A stretch of DNA of 10,153 bases from Saprospiraceae bacterium (GCA_020630895.1 JAHDII010000103.1:1-10153), one strand, 5' to 3'. Shown: positions 1 through 7,269, counted from the stretch's first letter. A program made the numbers and translations. Notes: generated by a model not told the origin, from the letters alone.

Positions 1-917
1 GAAATTATTATTTTTGTAATACTACTTTCAGTTTTACTATTATACCAAAATATACTTAAACCGCCGATTAATATTAATGGCATAATGAGACTTAAGTTAG
101 TAAGTGTCATTATGTCAATTGGATAATTAAATATTTCTATACTTCCATTTTCTGATACAATAACTTGTGTTATTATTATCTCATATAAATCCCAAAATAA
201 AATAGATACACATGCAAAAAATATTGTAATATAAATAATTTCAAATTTGATTTTTTTTGGTGTATGAAAAGAATCTAATACTTTTGTGTTTTCATCAATA
301 TCATTAGCTGTCATGATTAAATTTTCTTCTACTATTACTAATTTATTCATGATTAAAAAATACATCATTACATATAAAAAAATAGAAAAAGCAATTAATC
401 CCAAACTATAAATCCAGTCGTAATGTTCAGATAAGTATCCAATGGAAAATAGTCCTAAAAAAGCACCTATATTTATAAAAATATATATAGAAGAAAATCC
501 AACATCTCTTTTATTTTCTGTTTTTTTAAATAGTCTTCCCGTTAATATTGTAATATTAGGTCTTATAAATCCTGAGCCTAATATTACAAGAGAAAAGCTA
601 ATAAATATTATAATTGGATGAGTGCTTGTAATGAATAAAATTGAAGCGATTAAAGACATCAATCCTCCAACTAATATTGCTTTTTTTTGATTTAAAAAAT
701 AATCCGTTACGAAGCCCGCAGGAAAAGGTACAATTAGTGCTAATAATAGAAAAATATCAAAATAAGTCTTAATAACTTCTTCATCTGAATTAAATATATT
801 ATTATCAATTAAATAAATTACAAATAATGTTCTTATTCCATAAAAACTAAACCTTTCTAATAAAAAAATTAGAGATAAAAAGAATACACTACTTTTTCTT
901 GAAAGTTGATTTTCCAA
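1..917 (-). CDS. POT/PTR2-like major facilitator transporter, 3' part cut by window edge
   Basis: An open minus-strand frame runs off the left edge: 305 codons are visible and the C-terminal part is missing. It is a polytopic membrane protein with hydrophobic helices near residues 11-37, 52-73, 79-97, 101-119, 143-162, 168-190, 225-245 and 271-291. Residues 21-36 (ERFSFYGIRTLFVIYL) match the first-helix motif of proton-dependent oligopeptide transporters. GSGFIRPNI at 114-122 and IYIFINIGAFLG at 144-155 match the other PTR2 landmarks. The family takes up di- and tripeptides or related solutes with protons across the inner membrane. I see no ATG before the first helix. The frame is closed by a stop 15 codons upstream, so a TTG start at 917 is the best choice. 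The first Glu of the family's ExxER motif is Phe18 here. It follows the 169-aa gene by 42 bp and is probably cotranscribed. Substrate unknown. Confidence 0.78.
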   Translation of the reverse strand, partial: MENQLSRKSSVFFLSLIFLLERFSFYGIRTLFVIYLIDNNIFNSDEEVIKTYFDIFLLLALIVPFPAGFVTDYFLNQKKAILVGGLMSLIASILFITSTHPIIIFISFSLVILGSGFIRPNITILTGRLFKKTENKRDVGFSSIYIFINIGAFLGLFSIGYLSEHYDWIYSLGLIAFSIFLYVMMYFLIMNKLVIVEENLIMTANDIDENTKVLDSFHTPKKIKFEIIYITIFFACVSILFWDLYEIIITQVIVSENGSIEIFNYPIDIMTLTNLSLIMPLILIGGLSIFWYNSKTESSITKIII

Positions 918-959
918 TATTTTGATTTTTATTAGAGTACTATGTAGATTAAGTTATGA

Positions 960-1469
960 CTACCTCAAATCATGTTTTTTATATTTGCCTTTTATTGGGA
1001 CACATGTACAATTGATGTTATTCTTAAAAATAATTGTCTTAGATATTTTTTTATAAAGAGCTTCTTTTAAATTTGGAAAACAGGGTCTCATTTTTGCAAT
1101 TTCTAAATTAGTCTTGTATGCAAAAGTATCTTTATTGATGTTAAAAGCATCTTCTACTATTTTTATATTAGCTTCAACTTTTTTGTCAAGATATTCATCG
1201 GTATAAATCGAATCTACTTTAAATTTTATTAACCCATTTTTCTTTAATTCCCAGTCTCCTTTAATTTCTGATAGGCAACCACCTACAGCTGAACAATATA
1301 TAAATCTTCCTTTTTCAAGTAACGTAATAATAGAATTAGCATCATGGATTTTAAATTTTTTTATATATGTTCCATAGATTTTGGGTTGTTTGAATTCTAA
1401 AACAAACAGTGATAATCCTCCCAGGATTGAAATTACTATTTTGTTGTATACAAATCCTAAATAATTCAT
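960..1469 (-). CDS. Small membrane-anchored protein of unknown function
   Basis: This 169-codon gene is not one I recognise. Residues 9-25 form one hydrophobic segment after a short basic N-terminus, so it is probably a membrane anchor or uncleaved signal, leaving about 140 mostly polar residues outside the cytoplasm. Residues 31-90 have a pattern (IYGTY, then LLEKGRFIYCSAVGGCLSEIKGDWEL, split here only as a description of residues 50-75) that resembles the small beta-rich, lipocalin-like domains common in Bacteroidota, where 'G.W.L......L.F' recurs. Four more charged or cysteine features stand out: C59 and C65 in that segment, C130, and a CTC pair at 154-156. It lies 68 bp after def and 42 bp before the POT-like transporter on the same strand. 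It is therefore either the tail of the ruvX-def unit or the first gene of a small unit with the transporter. The fold assignment is inference only. Confidence 0.7.
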   Translation of the reverse strand: MNYLGFVYNKIVISILGGLSLFVLEFKQPKIYGTYIKKFKIHDANSIITLLEKGRFIYCSAVGGCLSEIKGDWELKKNGLIKFKVDSIYTDEYLDKKVEANIKIVEDAFNINKDTFAYKTNLEIAKMRPCFPNLKEALYKKISKTIIFKNNINCTCVPIKGKYKKHDLR

Positions 1470-1537
1470 TTTTATTTATAATGTAATGAATGTCTTATGT
1501 GTGAATTAGAACCTACTTAAAAATGATTGCAAAACAA

Positions 1538-2119
1538 CTATTTTCTCATTTTATAAAACTTCATTCTATATTCTAGAGGAATTTGTCCTGTTCTAATTTT
1601 TTCTAATCTTCTTTTTAATAAACGTTTTTTTAAAGGTTTTAAATGATCCGTAAATAAAATGCCTTCAACATGATCATATTCATGTTGAATTACCCTTGCT
1701 TCGATTCCTTCAAATTCTTCTTCATGAAAATTGAAATTTTCATCGTAATATTCAATTTTTATTTTAGGTTGTCGCATCACATCCGCACGAACATCAGGAA
1801 TACTTAAACAACCTTCTTCATACGCCCATTCTTTTCCTTCTTCCTCAATAATAGAAGCATTGATAAAAACTTTTTTAATTCCTTTATCATTATCGTCTTT
1901 ATTACCCTCATCATCTTCATCTTTTGTTTGAGCAGTATCTACCAAAAAAAGACGAATACCCAAACCTACTTGAGGAGCAGCTAAACCTACACCATGAGCA
2001 TTATACATCGTTTCCCACATATCCGAAATGAGTTGTTGTAATTCGGGATAATCTTTGTCAATATCTTCTGTTTCTTTTCTTAGCACAGGTTGCCCATATG
2101 CAAAAATTGGCATAATCAT
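1538..2119 (-). CDS. def: Peptide deformylase
   Basis: This metalloenzyme removes the N-formyl group from the initiator methionine of nascent proteins in the cytoplasm. All three family motifs are present in its 193 residues: GVGLAAPQ at 43-50, EEGCLS at 101-106 with the metal ligand Cys104, and QHEYDH at 145-150 with metal ligands His146 and His150 and catalytic Glu147. The start MIMPIFAYG matches the usual Bacteroidota N-terminus. A very acidic, low-complexity stretch (about residues 64-80, rich in Asp, Glu and Lys) sits between the LFLVD strand and the VFINA strand, a loop that is variable in the family. The gene begins 16 bp after ruvX and is surely cotranscribed with it; the ruvX-def pairing is common in Bacteroidota. 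The function assignment is secure. Confidence 0.97.
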   Translation of the reverse strand: MIMPIFAYGQPVLRKETEDIDKDYPELQQLISDMWETMYNAHGVGLAAPQVGLGIRLFLVDTAQTKDEDDEGNKDDNDKGIKKVFINASIIEEEGKEWAYEEGCLSIPDVRADVMRQPKIKIEYYDENFNFHEEEFEGIEARVIQHEYDHVEGILFTDHLKPLKKRLLKRRLEKIRTGQIPLEYRMKFYKMRK

Positions 2120-2135
2120 AAATCTAAAAATTTGT

Positions 2136-2555
2136 TTAAAAAAGTCCTTTAGACCTCATATATTGTTCTAAAATTAATGCGGCACTAATTTTATCTACAA
2201 GAGCCTTATCTCTTCTCTTTTTTTTCTTAGCACCACTTTTAACAAGAATTTCTCTCGCTTCAATCGTTGTATATCTTTCATCTTGAAAATCAACTGTTTT
2301 TTCAGGATACAATTTTTTAATTTTCCTAGAAAAACCAACAATTTCAGAATGAACAGGTAAAGGTGTTCCATCGGGATGCAAGGGTTCTCCTATAACAATA
2401 GTATCTACTTCTTCATTAGAAAAATAGTCTTCTAAAAAAGTAAAAATATCCTTTGTAGCAACAGTTTCTAAAGCAGTTGTAATAATTTTTAGAGGATCTG
2501 TTACCGCAATCCCAGTTTTTTTTGTACCATAATCTATGCCCATCCATCTAGCCAT
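2136..2555 (-). CDS. ruvX: Putative pre-16S rRNA nuclease / Holliday junction resolvase-like YqgF
   Basis: The 139 residues cover the whole YqgF/RuvX family, an RNase H-fold nuclease. It is tied to 16S rRNA 5'-end maturation in Escherichia coli and was first proposed to be a Holliday-junction resolvase. Visible landmarks are GIDYGTKKTGIAVTD at 6-20 with catalytic Asp8, IVIGEPLHPDG at 53-63 with Glu57, the DERYTT box at 92-97, and a DKISAALILEQY stretch at 121-132 with the final acidic residue. The basic run KKKKRRDK at 110-117 is common in Bacteroidota versions. The ATG at 2553-2555 is the only plausible start. It lies four bases from a possible -7 promoter box, so the transcript may have almost no leader. 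It is the first gene of the ruvX-def unit, divergent from the methyltransferase at 2613. Confidence 0.95.
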   Translation of the reverse strand: MARWMGIDYGTKKTGIAVTDPLKIITTALETVATKDIFTFLEDYFSNEEVDTIVIGEPLHPDGTPLPVHSEIVGFSRKIKKLYPEKTVDFQDERYTTIEAREILVKSGAKKKKRRDKALVDKISAALILEQYMRSKGLF

Positions 2556-2559
2556 AATG

Positions 2560-2589
2560 CAAAAATAGTTCTATGTTTTGATAAATTTG
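2560..2589. promoter_or_regulatory. Possible divergent promoters (-7 boxes only)
   Basis: The 57-bp gap between the divergent ruvX and methyltransferase genes must hold both promoters unless one lies inside a gene. On the minus strand TATTTTTG (2567 to 2560) and on the plus strand TAAATTTG (2582-2589) fit the Bacteroidota -7 consensus TAnnTTTG. Neither has a clear TTTG/TTG about 19 bp upstream, and such boxes arise by chance in DNA this AT-rich, so support is weak. Confidence 0.3.
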
Positions 2590-2612
2590 TGATTATTTTA
2601 AAAACATTTACA

Positions 2613-3203
2613 ATGAAAAAGAAATTAAATGCTCAATATTGGAATAAAAGATACCTAGAAGATAATATTCCTTGGGATGTTGGAAACATAACGACACCCA
2701 TTCAAGATTATTTTGAGAATTTAGGTGAAGAAGCTAAAACATTAAAAATATTAGTTCCTGGATCGGGTACAGGTCATGAAGCTCAATATCTATTTGAAAA
2801 AGGATTTAAAAATGTATATGTTTGTGATTGGGCAGAATTAGCTTTACAACAATTTCAAAAGCAAGTGCCTCATTTTCCAGCAAAACAATTAATTTGCAAT
2901 GATTTTTTTACACTAGATATGCAATTTGATATTATTATTGAACAAACCTTTTTTTGTGCTATAGATCCCAAATTAAGAGAAAAATATGCGGCTCAAGTAC
3001 ATTCTTTATTAAAAGAAAATGGAAAATTAATAGGTCTTTTATTCAATAGAACATTTGAATACAGCCCTCCTTATGGAGGAAGCCAAAAAGAGTATGAAAT
3101 ATTATTTCAAAAATATTTTAATATCTTAAAAATGGAAGAATGTAAAAATTCTATTACACCTCGTTTGGGAAGTGAATTATTTATAGAATTTTTAAAAAAA
3201 TAA
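2613..3203 (+). CDS. TPMT-like SAM-dependent methyltransferase
   Basis: This 196-residue class I methyltransferase resembles the thiopurine S-methyltransferase family. In bacteria that family methylates small thiols, halides, selenium or tellurium compounds; the substrate here cannot be read from sequence. The N-terminal signature YWNKRYLEDNIPWDVG (9-24) is typical of the family and precedes the SAM-binding motif I, LVPGSGTGHEA (47-57). The acidic-loop end VCDWAELAL (70-78) and the DFDIIIEQTFFCAIDP-like region (102-119) follow. A GTG at 2589 would add eight residues (MIILKTFT), but that GTG falls in a possible -7 box and the family normally begins just before 'YW', so I chose the ATG at 2613. 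It is the first of three tightly packed plus-strand genes, with 5 bp before the TrmH gene. Confidence 0.87.
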   Translation: MKKKLNAQYWNKRYLEDNIPWDVGNITTPIQDYFENLGEEAKTLKILVPGSGTGHEAQYLFEKGFKNVYVCDWAELALQQFQKQVPHFPAKQLICNDFFTLDMQFDIIIEQTFFCAIDPKLREKYAAQVHSLLKENGKLIGLLFNRTFEYSPPYGGSQKEYEILFQKYFNILKMEECKNSITPRLGSELFIEFLKK

Positions 3204-3208
3204 AATTC

Positions 3209-3739
3209 ATGCGAAAATTAAAATTAAAAGAATTAAATAGAATTTCGACTCAAGAATTTAAAGAAAAAGAAAAACATCCTATTATTTTAATTTTGGATAA
3301 TATTCGAAGTGCTTTAAATGTAGGTTCTGCTTTTAGAACAGCAGATGCCTTTGCTTTAGAAAAAATATATTTATGCGGAATTACAGCTCAACCTCCTCAT
3401 AGAGAAATTTTAAAAACAGCAATTGGAGCTTCTCAATCAATGGATTGGATATATTTTGAACAAATTATAGCTGCGGTAAAAGATTGTAAAAATAAGGGAT
3501 ATACAATATTAGGGTTAGAACAAACCGATAAAAGTATTATGCTTCAAGATTTTATTCCTAATAAAAAAAATAAATATGCTATTATTGTAGGAAATGAAGT
3601 AAATGGAATTTCTGATGAAATATTATCTTTGTTAGATAAGTCTATTGAGATTCCCCAATTTGGAACCAAACATTCTTTAAATGTTTCAGTAGCAACAGGT
3701 ATCGTTACTTGGGATATAATTCAAAAATTAAAATATTAA
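3209..3739 (+). CDS. SpoU/TrmH-family RNA 2'-O-methyltransferase
   Basis: This 176-residue SPOUT-fold enzyme transfers a methyl group from SAM to a ribose 2'-OH in tRNA or rRNA. The three SpoU motifs are intact: DNIRSALNVGSAFRTADAF at 30-48 with Asn31 and catalytic-type Arg43, IIVGNEVNGIS at 125-135, and IEIPQFGTKHSLNVSVATGI at 146-165, which forms the SAM-binding trefoil knot. The protein is almost only the catalytic domain plus a 20-residue N-terminal lead, without the extra RNA-binding domain of RlmB-type enzymes, so it is closer in size to TrmH/TrmL-type tRNA enzymes. The target nucleotide cannot be told. It is 5 bp after the TPMT-like gene, and its stop codon directly abuts the next ATG, so the three are probably one operon. 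Confidence 0.93.
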   Translation: MRKLKLKELNRISTQEFKEKEKHPIILILDNIRSALNVGSAFRTADAFALEKIYLCGITAQPPHREILKTAIGASQSMDWIYFEQIIAAVKDCKNKGYTILGLEQTDKSIMLQDFIPNKKNKYAIIVGNEVNGISDEILSLLDKSIEIPQFGTKHSLNVSVATGIVTWDIIQKLKY

Positions 3740-4171
3740 ATGATGTCTAAAACATTTTTTTTAGTTGTATTTTTTATTTGTTTTGGTATTACAACAGAAG
3801 TCTTTTTTACAGCAATTTATGAATTTGTAGAACTGTGGCCTAATGGTAGTTTAAAATTAGAAGGACATACTTATATCTGGATGGCTCCTATCTATGCATT
3901 AATACCATTATTATTTCCTATTGGATATAAATGGATGAAAAATTGGAATATTATTCTCCGTGCTTTTATGTATATGATAGGTATTTTTATTATTGAATTT
4001 ATTTCTGGTTTTTTGCTAGAACAAATAACGGGAACTTGTCCTTGGGATTATACAGGAACAAGCAAATACGAAATTATGGGATATATCCGCCTAGACTATT
4101 TTCCTGCTTGGATGATTTTTTCTATTATTGTAGAAAAGTTTTTATTGTATATTCAAAGTAGGGTAAATTAA
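3740..4171 (+). CDS. Four-helix integral membrane protein, putative ABC-transporter type IV-like
   Basis: This 143-residue inner-membrane protein has four predicted hydrophobic segments, near residues 4-26, 46-65, 71-95 and 118-138. A conserved acidic residue, Glu20, lies inside the first helix, CPWDYTG occurs at 100-106, and GYIRLDYFPAW at 114-124. The combination of a helix ending FLLEQ..G..PWDY followed by G.IRLDY resembles the family called putative ABC-transporter type IV (CmpB-like), whose biochemical role is not established. No ATPase partner is adjacent. The ATG immediately follows the TAA of the TrmH gene, which suggests translational coupling; a second ATG is the next codon. It is the last gene before a strong bidirectional hairpin. 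Confidence 0.75.
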   Translation: MMSKTFFLVVFFICFGITTEVFFTAIYEFVELWPNGSLKLEGHTYIWMAPIYALIPLLFPIGYKWMKNWNIILRAFMYMIGIFIIEFISGFLLEQITGTCPWDYTGTSKYEIMGYIRLDYFPAWMIFSIIVEKFLLYIQSRVN

Positions 4172-4232
4172 GAATAAGATTAAAAAATAATTTCATCCCG
4201 AAATTTAAAATTTTTCATTGTCGGAGAAATGT

Positions 4233-4281
4233 ATAAAAAACATTCCGAATTTTAGTAGCTAAAATTCGGAATGTTTTTTAT
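4233..4281. terminator. Bidirectional intrinsic terminator, perfect 23-bp stem
   Basis: Arms 4233-4255 and 4259-4281 are exact reverse complements around a 3-base loop (TAG). The core CATTCCGAATTTTAG is flanked by an A-run on one side and a T-run on the other, so it can act as an intrinsic terminator in either direction. It sits between the convergent membrane-protein gene (stop at 4171) and bshB1 (stop at 4284), only 2 bp from the bshB1 stop, as expected for a shared terminator. Confidence 0.93.
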
Positions 4282-4283
4282 TT

Positions 4284-5003
4284 TTAAACTAAATCAAATA
4301 AATTTCTGACACCTGGAGTTCTTTCAGCAGTAAAACCTTCTCCATAAGTAAAACCTGCAGGACGACCATAATCCATATTTCTAGCTTTAATAAATGAGAG
4401 AAAATCTTTTCCAGAAATAGGAGTTTCTAATTCTTTTGAATTAGGATCAAAAAATTGAGTTTTAAATGTTAGAATTAATTCAATTTTTTTCTCTATATAT
4501 GGTGTAATATCAACAACAAAATCTGGCTTTAAAAAATAATCTTGTATATAATGATAATGAGCTTTAGGACGCCAACGTTTTTGTTCTTTTCCTGTTTTGT
4601 CTGTCGTTTTTATTTTGTCTAAACCCGCTAAAAAACAAGCATCAGATATAAGTTTCGCCGCTCTCCCATGATCAGGATGGCGATCATCTATAGCATTTGA
4701 AAGAATAACATCAGGGCGAGAATCTCGAATAACAGGTATTATTTTTCTTATATTTTCTTCATTATATTGAAAGAAACCATCTTTCATATTTAGGTTAATT
4801 CTAAACTCTGCCCCCATTATTTTAGCAGCATTTGCTGCTTCTTCATCGCGTGTTGATGCAGTACCTCTAGTACCTAATTCTCCTCTAGTAAGATCCAATA
4901 AACCTACTTTTTTTCCTAAGGCAATATGATGTAATAGTGTTCCTGAACATGCTAACTCAACATCATCAGGATGTACACCTATAGCTAGTATATCAATTTT
5001 CAT
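4284..5003 (-). CDS. bshB1: Bacillithiol biosynthesis deacetylase BshB1
   Basis: This 239-residue PIG-L/LmbE-family zinc deacetylase hydrolyses GlcNAc-malate to GlcN-malate, the second step in making bacillithiol, the low-molecular-weight thiol of many Firmicutes and Bacteroidota. The zinc motif GVHPDDVE lies at 9-16 (His11, Asp14) and the second ligand motif DDRHPDH at 106-112 (His112). TRGELGTRGT (39-48), NLNMKDGFF (70-78) and the ending GEGFTAERTPG (221-231) are typical of the BshB1 branch rather than of mycothiol MshB. The gene begins 3 bp after the thiol peroxidase stop and ends at the hairpin, so it is the last gene of a LysM-gpx-bshB1 unit. I see no bshA or bshC in the window. The assignment is confident. 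Confidence 0.94.
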   Translation of the reverse strand: MKIDILAIGVHPDDVELACSGTLLHHIALGKKVGLLDLTRGELGTRGTASTRDEEAANAAKIMGAEFRINLNMKDGFFQYNEENIRKIIPVIRDSRPDVILSNAIDDRHPDHGRAAKLISDACFLAGLDKIKTTDKTGKEQKRWRPKAHYHYIQDYFLKPDFVVDITPYIEKKIELILTFKTQFFDPNSKELETPISGKDFLSFIKARNMDYGRPAGFTYGEGFTAERTPGVRNLFDLV

Positions 5004-5006
5004 GAA

Positions 5007-5498
5007 TTAAAGAAGTTTTCTTATTTTTTGTTTAACTCTCTTAGATGTTGGAGATGTAATAGTAAGGAAATAATCTATGACTTTTCCATTTTTATCAACT
5101 AAATATTTATGAAAATTCCATTTAGGCTTAGAATTAACATTTCCGTTCTTTTTTTTGCTAGATAAAAATTGAAAAAGAGGATTAGCATCTTTCCCTTTTA
5201 CATGAATTTTTTCAAATATAGGATATTCTGCTTCATATTTAAGCATACAAAATTGAGCAATATCTTTTCCTTCTAATGGTTCTTGATTGGCAAAATCATT
5301 TGAGGGAAACGCCAAAATTTCAAAATCTTCAGATTTGAATTCTTCATATAATTCTGTCATAGCCTTTAGTTGTGGCGTAAATCCACATTGACTAGCAGTG
5401 TTTACAATAAGCAAAACTTTGCCTTTGTATTGTTCTAGATTGACTAGTTTTCCATCAATATTAGTTACACTAAATTGATGAATTGATTTTTGTTCCAT
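5007..5498 (-). CDS. Glutathione peroxidase-family thiol peroxidase
   Basis: This 163-residue thioredoxin-fold peroxidase reduces hydrogen peroxide or organic hydroperoxides. The peroxidatic Cys38 lies in IVNTASQCGFT (31-41), and the tetrad Trp-Asn in KPKWNFHKYLVD (124-135, Trp127 and Asn128). FCMLKY (83-88) places Cys84 where thioredoxin-dependent enzymes of this family carry their resolving cysteine, so the reductant is more likely thioredoxin-like or bacillithiol-linked than glutathione. The usual FPCNQFG box reads FPSNDFAN here (64-71): the Cys is Ser and the tetrad Gln appears to be Asp68. There is no signal peptide, so it is cytoplasmic. It is 23 bp after the LysM gene and 3 bp before bshB1. 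The family is certain; the physiological reductant is inference. Confidence 0.93.
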   Translation of the reverse strand: MEQKSIHQFSVTNIDGKLVNLEQYKGKVLLIVNTASQCGFTPQLKAMTELYEEFKSEDFEILAFPSNDFANQEPLEGKDIAQFCMLKYEAEYPIFEKIHVKGKDANPLFQFLSSKKKNGNVNSKPKWNFHKYLVDKNGKVIDYFLTITSPTSKRVKQKIRKLL

Positions 5499-5521
5499 TT
5501 AATTAGAAAATAGTTTTAGTA

Positions 5522-7240
5522 TTATTTAATTCTAATTTTGTGTCCTATTTTTAATTTGGTTGGGTCTTGAATATCATTCAAAAATAGAATTTTTTTAACA
5601 GAAACATTATATTCTTTTGCTATTTGATAAATGGTTTCGTCTTTTTGTAAAACATGAATAATAGGTTCTATATAACCATTGGTTTGAGCTAAATCTTCTT
5701 CTAGTTTAGAAAATGCTATCAAATCATATTCTGAAGGAATTTCAATTTTATCGCTTCCTTTTGTAGAAAATTCTTCAGGTATTTCTTTTGTTACATCAGC
5801 ATCACAAGAACAATCAGATGTTTTTAATGCCATACAAGGAGAAATAATATCTGTACTCAAATCATTAATTTCCATAAATTTGTCAGGAGTATAGCCATAT
5901 TTTTTTGCTAATTGATAAATTGTTTCTCCCTCTGTTACAATATGAATTCCTTTTACAGCTTTTACATCACAAGGTTTTTGATTGATTTTCTTGGGACTTG
6001 TACTTGTTACCACAGGAGTACTTATACCTTTAGGTGTAAATACTTCTTTTCCTCCTTTTTGTACATAAGTGTTATACATATTAGGAGTAGGAGGAGTAAG
6101 TCTTAATTCTGTATGAACAGGAATCTTTTTATAATTAGTAATTTGATTCCATATCGCTAAATTTTCAATACTAATTCCTGTTATCCTTGAAATAGAATAT
6201 AACGTTTCATCTTTTTTAACAATATAATATCCTTTTTTAGGAGAAGGAATAATATCTCCTCCTTTTGTTGCAAATTCACTAGGAATACCATTAGTGAAAT
6301 CTGGATAATTATTAATAGAAGATGTAGTCGTCGTTACTGTATTAGGAGTAGTAGAACTAGGTCGAGGTACATCTGCAATTATAGGTCTTGAATTTGTTCC
6401 TGTTGTTGATACAGCAGGAGGTGTAGGTACACTTGTTGTATTGCTATAAGTATTAGGCGTACTGACACTAGGAACAGATGGTACTGTACTTGTAGTAGTA
6501 GTTACAGCAGGTGTGGTAGAATTTGAAGTACCACATTTTGCCGCTACATATCGATCAATAGCTAAACCATTAATGGAATACAATTCATAATGAGATACAA
6601 CTAAATTATCTTTATTTTTTTCCTTCATATTAATAAACCCAATACTTGGAGAAATACTAATATCACTAAAAGTTCCACAAGTATGGCTTGAAGATTTTCT
6701 AAAAGAATAAGCTTTTAAACAATTATTATCGCTTTGAGTGGTGTATATAATATCATATAAAGCAGAAGATTGAGCTAAATTTTTACCAGGATTATATTCA
6801 TTTTTATTATATGAAAAGTCATATTCAAATGATTCATAAGATATTTGCTGATCATTGGCTTGATATAAACCTACATTTTTAACTTCAGAAACAGCATAAC
6901 CGTTATAAACTGGATTAACAATATAAATTTGAATTTTTCCAGAATTTACACGTTCTATTAAAGACTGATTAAAGCGAACATCACTACATTTAATGATATA
7001 AGAAGGCTTAGATTTTGCTTCTTGATTCATATCATTTAATTCTAAAATTATCTTTTGATTGGGATCTTCTCCATAAGCATAATAATGAAGAACTCTTTCT
7101 CCTGTACTTTTTTCTTTAAATTCATATCTATCCATACATAAACTACTGTATTCAATATAAAGATTAGCAGTTTGTGCAATACTTATTGTATGGATAAAAA
7201 GAAAGCTGATAATTATATTAAGAATTATTTTATTTTTCAT
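5522..7240 (-). CDS. Secreted protein with three C-terminal LysM domains
   Basis: From the ATG at 7240 the protein has 572 residues. A signal peptide (1-22, basic start, hydrophobic core, ending ISIA/Q) has no lipobox, so the product is exported to the periplasm or beyond. Residues 25-236 are an unrecognised domain with scattered cysteines. Residues about 240-308 are a Thr/Ser/Pro/Val linker of low complexity. Three LysM-like repeats follow near 337-382, 431-475 and 529-571; each begins with a (Y/H)IVKKDETLY- or HVLQKDETIYQIAK-like strand and helix and contains the NxI/NDI core, so the protein probably binds peptidoglycan. Between repeats a short phrase recurs: IPSEFATKGGD and IPEEFSTKGSD. 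LysM 2 is followed by a cysteine cluster, CSC. An ATG eight codons upstream (7264) would overlap a likely promoter box and spoil the signal peptide. First gene of the unit with gpx and bshB1. Confidence 0.88.
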   Translation of the reverse strand: MKNKIILNIIISFLFIHTISIAQTANLYIEYSSLCMDRYEFKEKSTGERVLHYYAYGEDPNQKIILELNDMNQEAKSKPSYIIKCSDVRFNQSLIERVNSGKIQIYIVNPVYNGYAVSEVKNVGLYQANDQQISYESFEYDFSYNKNEYNPGKNLAQSSALYDIIYTTQSDNNCLKAYSFRKSSSHTCGTFSDISISPSIGFINMKEKNKDNLVVSHYELYSINGLAIDRYVAAKCGTSNSTTPAVTTTTSTVPSVPSVSTPNTYSNTTSVPTPPAVSTTGTNSRPIIADVPRPSSTTPNTVTTTTSSINNYPDFTNGIPSEFATKGGDIIPSPKKGYYIVKKDETLYSISRITGISIENLAIWNQITNYKKIPVHTELRLTPPTPNMYNTYVQKGGKEVFTPKGISTPVVTSTSPKKINQKPCDVKAVKGIHIVTEGETIYQLAKKYGYTPDKFMEINDLSTDIISPCMALKTSDCSCDADVTKEIPEEFSTKGSDKIEIPSEYDLIAFSKLEEDLAQTNGYIEPIIHVLQKDETIYQIAKEYNVSVKKILFLNDIQDPTKLKIGHKIRIK

Positions 7241-7261
7241 AATATTAAATTTTATGCAATT

Positions 7262-7269
7262 CAAATATA
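7262..7269 (-). promoter_or_regulatory. Possible -7 promoter box of the LysM gene
   Basis: Read on the minus strand this is TATATTTG, a full match to the Bacteroidota -7 consensus TAnnTTTG, 21 bp before the ATG at 7240. It overlaps the upstream in-frame ATG at 7264, which argues that translation starts at 7240. No TTTG sits at the expected -33 spacing, so the call is tentative. Confidence 0.35.

Noticed and set aside
2589..2612. GTG start adding eight residues to the TPMT-like methyltransferase
   Set aside because: The GTG overlaps a possible -7 box, and the family normally begins close to the YW signature, which the ATG at 2613 supplies.
4230..4256. ATG opening an 8-codon frame into the 4233 hairpin
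   Set aside because: Too short, and inside the terminator.
5912..6106. Plus-strand open frame of 64 codons
   Set aside because: It lies wholly inside the LysM gene on the opposite strand. Its Ser/Tyr/Phe-rich product is the complement of the LysM reading frame, and it has no signals of its own.
7241..7264. Upstream ATG extending the LysM protein by eight residues
   Set aside because: It overlaps the TATATTTG promoter-like box, and the added residues would precede an otherwise standard signal peptide.
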